Source: Geodermatophilus tzadiensis (lineage in GTDB: Bacteria; Actinomycetota; Actinomycetes; Mycobacteriales; Geodermatophilaceae). From it: a stretch of DNA of 64,000 bases. Shown here in pieces: positions 59,631 to 64,000 of the stretch (position 1 is the first letter of the stretch; every line of letters starts with the position of its first letter). Where the stretch lies: the NCBI RefSeq assembly GCF_003002915.1, contig NZ_PVTG01000018.1, forward strand, positions 58,268 through 122,267, read 5' to 3'. A program made the translations under genes and the position numbers. The notes beneath the pieces were generated by a model. That model was not told the origin of the DNA. It did not search any database and saw only the letters and a program-made list of their open reading frames with translations.

Positions 59631-59750
59631 CTCTTATATCCTGCGGGGAAGACAGGATTAGATGCACGAAACGGTCCACCTGCTCAGGACCTCAGCGCGG
59701 GACCTCGACCGGGGTGTCAGCAACGCGGGCGAAGGTTGGCAGCCGCGGCA

Positions 59751-60464
59751 CTAGCGAGGCTTCTTCCCCTGGATAGCGTCGAGAGCTTCTTGCATCCAGT
59801 CCCGCTTCGGCAACGGGCGGAGGAACAACTCCGCACCCGTCGGGAACTCCAGCATGTCTTCACGCTTCGGCAGACGCTCAGACTTCCCACCACCGACAGC
59901 CGGGATGAGGGACTGCCCTAGCGCGATCATGCGCTCTGGTGCGCCCTGGTCGCCACCAACTAACAGGTCGATCCGTGTTGTTCGGATCGGCTTGTCCGGG
60001 AATGCCGAGGGCGGTCCTGGTTCATGCACGACAGTGAGCGCGTAGCCGCTCCAAGCGGACATCGCTCTAACCGTTGACCACGGGATGTCGAACCGCATCC
60101 GGTAGTTCGAGTCCATAGTGGGATACCTGTGCCGCAAGATGACGAGCCTTTGCGACGTCATCACCACGAAGGCCCGCCAGCCCGTCGAATTGAACTTCCA
60201 CGGATTCACTGCGGCCGGAGCGGCGTCGAGAAGCGGCTCCAGAGGACCGAACTCCGAAGCTAGGTCTCGATGGACCAGGTTGAGCCGCTCGGTGCGGCGC
60301 CGCTGCCTCCATCCGGCCAAGCGTCTCTCCACAGCCCCGCTCACTCTCTCGATGCCTCGATGACTTCGGCGCGCCAGGGAACCACGGCCGGAACTGCGAC
60401 GACCCGCATGACACGCGGCCGCTACCCGGGGCGGTGGGGCAGGTCGGCGCACAAGCTGGCTCAT
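59751..60464 (-). CDS. Unknown protein coupled to the PIN-domain gene
   Basis: A 237-residue protein from ATG 60464, which overlaps the stop of the PIN gene (ATGA), so the two are translated together. The first 70 residues are basic (Arg-rich). The middle, with WRAFVVMTSQRLVILRHRY and FDIPWSTVRAMSAW, looks like a PH-like beta domain: strand, V-x-T-x-x-R-L-V-I, then I-P-W-x-x-V. The C-terminus EFPTGAELFLRPLPKRDWMQEALDAIQG ends in a helix. No known function. Its coupling to a PIN protein suggests a two-component nuclease/regulator unit. Confidence 0.65.
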   Translation of the reverse strand: MSQLVRRPAPPPRVAAACHAGRRSSGRGSLARRSHRGIERVSGAVERRLAGWRQRRRTERLNLVHRDLASEFGPLEPLLDAAPAAVNPWKFNSTGWRAFVVMTSQRLVILRHRYPTMDSNYRMRFDIPWSTVRAMSAWSGYALTVVHEPGPPSAFPDKPIRTTRIDLLVGGDQGAPERMIALGQSLIPAVGGGKSERLPKREDMLEFPTGAELFLRPLPKRDWMQEALDAIQGKKPR

Positions 60465-61333
60465 AGCGGGAGCACGTCGAGCCCGTTGATCTTGGCAACG
60501 AATTGCATGTTGCCGTCCTGGGTGACGACCGAGACCTGATGGCCGGTCAGCTGCTTCAAAGCGAGCAGACGGTCGATGATCTCGCTGTCCGCGTCGTCCA
60601 TCCGGCGGTGAGTGAGCGGGTCGAGCAACAGCTCCATTTCCGCTCCCAGAGGTAGCTGGGCCACCTTGGTCGGGTCGGCGATGGTCTGCCGGAGACGCCA
60701 CGCGCTCGACCGCGCACGCGTCGCGATCTCCACCTCCTCGCGCTTGCCTTCCTTATTCTTGACCTTCACCTTCTTGTAGGTGTGCTTGTGCTTGTCAATC
60801 TCCTTGACCACGGTTATCGGCACGATGACTCGCGTCCGAACCCGCCCCGACACGGTGCACCAGTCGATTTCGTCGAAGTAGTCGGCCGTCTGCAGGTAGA
60901 CGTTGGTGTCGGGGGCGACGAGGGTCAGCTCGCTGCTCCCCCACTGCATCTCAAGCTCTTGGTACTGGCGAAGTAGACGCTCGAAGAGCCGCACACGATC
61001 GGTCTGCTCCACGTCAATGAGGTTGTTCAGGTCCCCCGCGGCCGGCGATGCCCATCCCTGCAGCACCCAGTGGCGCGGAGTGAGGACCATCCGCTCGACG
61101 TCGGCGGGGTCGAACACGAAGCCGAGCGACCTCGCCGCCTCGTTCGACCACCGCTGGTAGGACTGAAGCCGCTCGCTGCCGGAGTGTCCGGACAGGTTCC
61201 GCAAATTCTGGTCGACGGTCTGCAGCGTCAGCAGGACGTTGCTGAGGCCCGAGACGCTCGGGATGAACTCCGGCAGCAGCAACGAGGTCCCCTCTGAGCT
61301 GGATTGCTGTCTGGTACGGACTGAGCCAATCAC
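60461..61333 (-). CDS. PIN-domain protein (putative ribonuclease)
   Basis: A 290-residue protein from GTG 61333; an ATG at 61498 would add 55 low-complexity residues. The N-terminal ~135 residues are helical. A C-terminal PIN domain follows with the acidic active-site residues in place: VAPDTNVYLQ (D142), VIVPITVVKEIDKHK (E178), MDDADSEIIDRLL (246-255) and VVTQDGNMQ (D273). An inserted basic loop (KKVKVKNKEGKREEVEI) lies between the second and third motif. PIN domains cut RNA, often as toxins; this one is longer than VapC and closer to the PIN of PhoH/YlaK-type proteins. It overlaps the downstream unknown gene. Confidence 0.75.
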   Translation of the reverse strand: MIGSVRTRQQSSSEGTSLLLPEFIPSVSGLSNVLLTLQTVDQNLRNLSGHSGSERLQSYQRWSNEAARSLGFVFDPADVERMVLTPRHWVLQGWASPAAGDLNNLIDVEQTDRVRLFERLLRQYQELEMQWGSSELTLVAPDTNVYLQTADYFDEIDWCTVSGRVRTRVIVPITVVKEIDKHKHTYKKVKVKNKEGKREEVEIATRARSSAWRLRQTIADPTKVAQLPLGAEMELLLDPLTHRRMDDADSEIIDRLLALKQLTGHQVSVVTQDGNMQFVAKINGLDVLPL

Positions 61334-61613
61334 CGGGGTGCGCTCGTCAACCTGTCGGCTACGGCACGGGCCTGCTGACGTACTTCGTCGAGTCCGCTCG
61401 GTTCTGCGGGGCCCTGAGGCCGCTTTCAGAGACACCTGGCTCCGCCAACTGTGTCGACCACCGCGACCTTCAGCCGACGCCCGAGAGCTGAGTCCCACGG
61501 CCCTATCAAGTGCCCGACGAGTACAAGATCATAGGCCACACACCTCATGCATCGCCGGCCCCCCGGACTCGTGGTAACGAGAAGTCTGGAGGTCACTGAG
61601 CAGCCTCGCTGGT

Positions 61614-62177
61614 ATGGCCAGCAAGGGGACGGCGGACTATCGAAGGCGACGCGCAGAAGCCGAGTTGCGCCGGCGAGCGAAGGCGGAACGGACGGCGCGC
61701 GTATCGCGGCGAACTGAGGCAGACGTCGAGGACAAACACTCCCCCGAACGCCGGGCCGCGGCCACCGCCTGCGCCTGGTGCGGCGGCCCCATCATCGCGC
61801 GCAGCCGCGGCCCGATCCCGAAGTGGTGCTCGGCCACCTGCCGGCACCGCGCCTGGGAGCAGACCCGGGCCGCCGCCTCCGGGCGCTCCGCCGTCGATGT
61901 GGTCGAGCGGCTCGTCGAGGTCGCGGTCCCCGTGACGCCGACTCGTCGTGACTGGCTGCCGTTGCTCAGCGCGCTCGCCAGCCAGCTAGACGACGGCCGC
62001 ATCTACGACCGTGACCTCCCAGACCTCTCGGACGCCCTCGGCGCGGTCTTGGCGGCGTACCGCCGCCGCGAGTACGTCCGCAGTGGATCAATCGACTACC
62101 AGCGCCAGGTCCGTGCCCGGCAGCAAGCCCGCCACCATGTCCCGACCTTTAGGTCTCAGCCCCTCGGACCAGCCTGA
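61614..62177 (+). CDS. Zinc-ribbon hypothetical protein
   Basis: A 187-residue protein: a basic coiled N-terminus (YRRRRAEAELRRRAKAER), then a zinc ribbon with CAWCGGPI and KWCSATCRHRAWEQ (C-x2-C...C-x3-C), then an acidic helical C-terminus. The ribbon type is frequent in small actinobacterial proteins of mobile elements and often binds nucleic acid. The ATG at 61614 has no strong ribosome site. No function can be assigned. Confidence 0.7.
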   Translation: MASKGTADYRRRRAEAELRRRAKAERTARVSRRTEADVEDKHSPERRAAATACAWCGGPIIARSRGPIPKWCSATCRHRAWEQTRAAASGRSAVDVVERLVEVAVPVTPTRRDWLPLLSALASQLDDGRIYDRDLPDLSDALGAVLAAYRRREYVRSGSIDYQRQVRARQQARHHVPTFRSQPLGPA

Positions 62178-62518
62178 GCCGACTCGTCACAACGAGTCCG
62201 ACCACCCATAGGTGCAAGACGTGTGTCGGCTCGCGATCTTGAAGTCTCCGGTCCCGGTCGAGAGGTCGGAGGCTGCCGGGGGCACCGAGGCCGGGGCCAC
62301 CGGGGCTCCCAGTGCGACTGCAGGAGCGGAAGCCGGCTAGAGATGCCCTCGAAGGCGCCACTGGGATGCCGTCGGTCGCCCTCTGGCTCGGCTGGCTCCC
62401 ACGGGGTGGCGACGTGCTTCTAGCGGCGGACGGGAATTGCGATACTTGGAGCAGCCTGGCGCCATGCCCCGCCGGAGGAAGCGGGCGACGACGTCCAAGA
62501 GGCCGAGGCAAGTCAGTT
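62178..62518. other. 341 bp without a recognised gene
   Basis: Open frames cross this stretch on both strands (one on the plus strand from 62312), but they lie opposite the EVE-DUF3883 gene and have the composition of shadow frames. No repeat, tRNA or hairpin of note was seen. Confidence 0.5.
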
Positions 62519-63544
62519 CTACGACTCGCTCCTGGGAAGTGTGTAGGCGAACCTGCGAGCGCTAAGGGCCTCCTCTGTGGGCGACCAGTCAGTCCAGACG
62601 CGCCGACGGCCACCAGTCGTCATTACCGCTCCGGTGTCCTTGTCCCGCGTGATCTTGATGCCGTCCACGACGATGAGGTCTGCGTTGGCGAAGTCTCGGC
62701 CATGGTTCACCTCGTTGATGGTGAGCTCGACGGTGTCGATGAGCATCGAGCTGCCCTTGACTTCACAGTGGCGCTCGACTCCAGCCACGGTCACGCGGAT
62801 GTCGTACGGCTTGCCCAACACGGTCCACTCCGTCGCGCCGAGGTCGTTCTTGTAGTAGTCGACCGCGGCGGCCACCGCGTGATTCTCGATGGCAGCCCGC
62901 AGCACCGGGTCCTGCACGCGGGTTGTGCGCCCAGCGGGTGCCTTCTTGCCGGCCGGCTGATAGTCCTCTGGGACGTCGGCGTCCGGGATCTCGACGTCCG
63001 CGCCCTGCCTTGCCGACTCGATGCCGGGGATGAGGTTGAAGAGCTCGATGGGGAACTTGACGAAGTAGGCCTGCTGAGTCCGGATCTGGGTTCCGCCGTA
63101 GCGGTAGAACGGAAAGTAGACCGGCTCTCCGTACTTCACCGTCAGCGCTGCGTTCAGGTCCATCAGGCCATCAAGCAGGGGGAGCAACGAATCAAGAGTC
63201 GGTGGCGTGGCAAACGTCTTCAAGCCGCCCAAAGGTGCCACCCAACCCTCAGACGTTCGCGGGCCGCTCTGGGATCGTCCGACCGTGCCGCGCGGCTGCC
63301 AGGTGTACTGCGGAACCGTTGTCGCCGGACCGGTCACCTCGGACCAGCCCACCAGTGCGCGGGTCGCGCCTGACTTCCAGTGCAGCACGCGGTCGCCCGG
63401 CTGCACTTGGCTGACCAGGTCGTAGGACCAGACGCCCGCATCCAGCTTCGGTGACTGCAGGTTGGCGCCCAGATCTTCCCGGTGCGTGATCTCCATCCAA
63501 TAGCGCTGGGCCGGGTCCGAAGTCCACCAAGTGTTGAGCGCCAC
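62519..63544 (-). CDS. EVE-domain / DUF3883 nuclease-like protein
   Basis: A 341-residue two-domain protein. Residues 4-75 match the PUA-like EVE fold: WWTSDPAQRYWMEIT, VQPGDRVLHW, ALVGWSEVTG. EVE domains bind modified cytosines and are used as readers in modification-dependent restriction. Residues 215-300 match DUF3883, a PD-(D/E)xK-type fold: IENHAVAAAVDYY (E220), GKPYDIRVTV (D248) and HCEVKGSS (E261, K263). Together they suggest an endonuclease directed at modified DNA, for example of phages. The ATG start at 63544 opens directly with the EVE domain. It is monocistronic. Domain calls are from motif patterns. Confidence 0.75.
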   Translation of the reverse strand: MALNTWWTSDPAQRYWMEITHREDLGANLQSPKLDAGVWSYDLVSQVQPGDRVLHWKSGATRALVGWSEVTGPATTVPQYTWQPRGTVGRSQSGPRTSEGWVAPLGGLKTFATPPTLDSLLPLLDGLMDLNAALTVKYGEPVYFPFYRYGGTQIRTQQAYFVKFPIELFNLIPGIESARQGADVEIPDADVPEDYQPAGKKAPAGRTTRVQDPVLRAAIENHAVAAAVDYYKNDLGATEWTVLGKPYDIRVTVAGVERHCEVKGSSMLIDTVELTINEVNHGRDFANADLIVVDGIKITRDKDTGAVMTTGGRRRVWTDWSPTEEALSARRFAYTLPRSES

Positions 63545-63718
63545 GGGGGCAGCTTCCTATGAGTCCACCGGCGGGCCGAGCAGGACCCGCCGGACCGCGT
63601 CCGCCCGGATAGCGCGGATCCGGACAGGGCATCGCCGTGACATCCGCCGGACTAGTACCTCAACGCAGGACGGAAGACTCCTGTAGGTCTACTGGAGGCT
63701 GCTGGCGAGGCTTCCGCC

Positions 63719-63913
63719 ATGACGGCGCACCGGACAACCGAACAACGACACTCCCCCGGCGATCTGCTGCTGACCGTCGCGCAGGCTGGTGAGTACCTCG
63801 GGACCAGCGAGCGGTTCATCCGCCGGCTTATCACGGAGCGACGGATCGGTTACGTCAAAGTCGGCAAGTATGTGCGTCTTGAGCGGACGACGCTAGACGC
63901 GTTTGTGAAGTGA
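63719..63913 (+). CDS. AlpA/excisionase-type helix-turn-helix protein
   Basis: A 64-residue protein of the excisionase (Xis/AlpA, MerR-like HTH) class: LLTVAQAGEYLGTSERFIRR is the recognition helix region, followed by the wing RRIGYVKVGKYVRLERTTLDAFV. Such proteins usually lie next to an integrase and control element excision. The expected integrase gene is not to its right; an IS3 element starts seven bases after its stop, so the module may have been interrupted. ATG start at 63719. Confidence 0.85.
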   Translation: MTAHRTTEQRHSPGDLLLTVAQAGEYLGTSERFIRRLITERRIGYVKVGKYVRLERTTLDAFVK

Positions 63914-63919
63914 CCCCCG

Positions 63920-64000
63920 TCAGGCGGACACCTCGTTCTGTGTCAGGTGCATGTTCTCGTAGTCGGCGGGGCTGAGGTTGCCGAGCCGGGAATGCCGGCG
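63920..64000 (-). mobile_element. IS3-family transposase, C-terminal end (continues past the right edge)
   Basis: The last 26 codons of a transposase on the minus strand: RRHSRLGNLSPADYENMHLT and QNEVSA, ending TGA at 63920-63922. HSRLGxLSPxxYE is the C-terminal signature of IS3-family OrfB integrase-type transposases. The rest lies outside the window. It directly abuts the excisionase-like gene. Confidence 0.85.

Larger units (their letters stand above)
56019..64000. mobile_element. Probable genomic island at tRNA-Gly (right end outside the window)
   Basis: From the tRNA-Gly 3' end to the right edge, genes become sparse, GC drops visibly (for example in the TIR gene), codon choice loosens, and the content is accessory: TIR protein, PIN protein, EVE-DUF3883 protein, AlpA-like excisionase, IS630 and IS3 fragments and broken genes. 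No integrase is present and no second copy of the tRNA 3' end was found in the window, so the limits are inferred. The first 190 bases contain the tandem TGACCCCTGT (56092-56111) and a GGTCCGGAGGACC-type hairpin but no gene. Confidence 0.6.

Noticed and set aside
56019..64000. Island boundary by a direct repeat of the tRNA-Gly 3' end
   Set aside because: No second copy of the tRNA 3' sequence was found by eye in the window; the right end probably lies outside.

Overview
The window is chromosomal DNA of a very GC-rich actinobacterium. A mycothiol-type DinB-like enzyme, an LprG/P55-type lipoprotein-transporter pair, many GTG starts and a gene order close to the lepA-to-tig segment of Mycobacterium all point there. 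The style of the proteins, and above all a selenocysteine tRNA with anticodon CUA, fit the family Geodermatophilaceae (Blastococcus, Geodermatophilus, Modestobacter). This placement is inference from content; no database search was possible.

Region 1 (1-3629) is a complete, compact selenocysteine locus that uses UAG instead of UGA. From upstream to downstream on the minus strand it holds a tRNA-Sec with anticodon CUA, an AhpD-like gene whose active-site codon is an in-frame TAG (C-x-x-U-x3-H), selA, and selB, which runs off the left edge. selD is divergent, only 23 bp from the tRNA 5' end. Directly after the TAG lies a hairpin with a GGUC loop at a spacing usual for a bacterial SECIS. The cassette would make its own Sec-tRNA, selenophosphate and elongation factor, and carries its own client protein. 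UAG-reading tRNA-Sec has been reported before from Geodermatophilus and Blastococcus, so the decoding principle is known; the locus here is the most remarkable item in the window.

Region 2 (3.7-54.3 kb) is mostly conserved core genome: an oxidoreductase; lprG/P55; MOSC; lepA; rpsT; holA-comEC-comEA (comEC without a proper stop); degV; a GpgP-like phosphatase; rsfS-nadD; a MoxR/von Willebrand pair; proA; a Zur-controlled zinc operon znuACB-zur; a MarR-controlled mycothiol-enzyme operon with tandem small paralogues; a PEP-mutase-like protein; def; proB-obg-rpmA-rplU-rne; DUF2344 and radical SAM genes; a GGDEF/EAL protein; an ABC-2 exporter; ndk; an HTH/Clp-N pair behind two palindromes; a DUF4233 gene with folC; valS; an MpaB-like oxygenase; clpX; clpP2-clpP1; tig. 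Strong GC hairpins lie after several of these units.

Region 3 (54.3-64 kb) begins with tRNA-Pro, an amidase and tRNA-Gly(UCC). After the tRNA-Gly 3' end, base composition and gene style change: lower GC, sparse genes, broken genes and IS fragments. This looks like an accessory, defence-type island at the tRNA-Gly: a TIR protein with a Cap12-like domain, a PIN-domain protein translationally coupled to an unknown protein, a zinc-ribbon protein, an EVE-DUF3883 nuclease-like protein, an AlpA-like excisionase and the end of an IS3-family transposase at the right edge. No integrase was found in the window.
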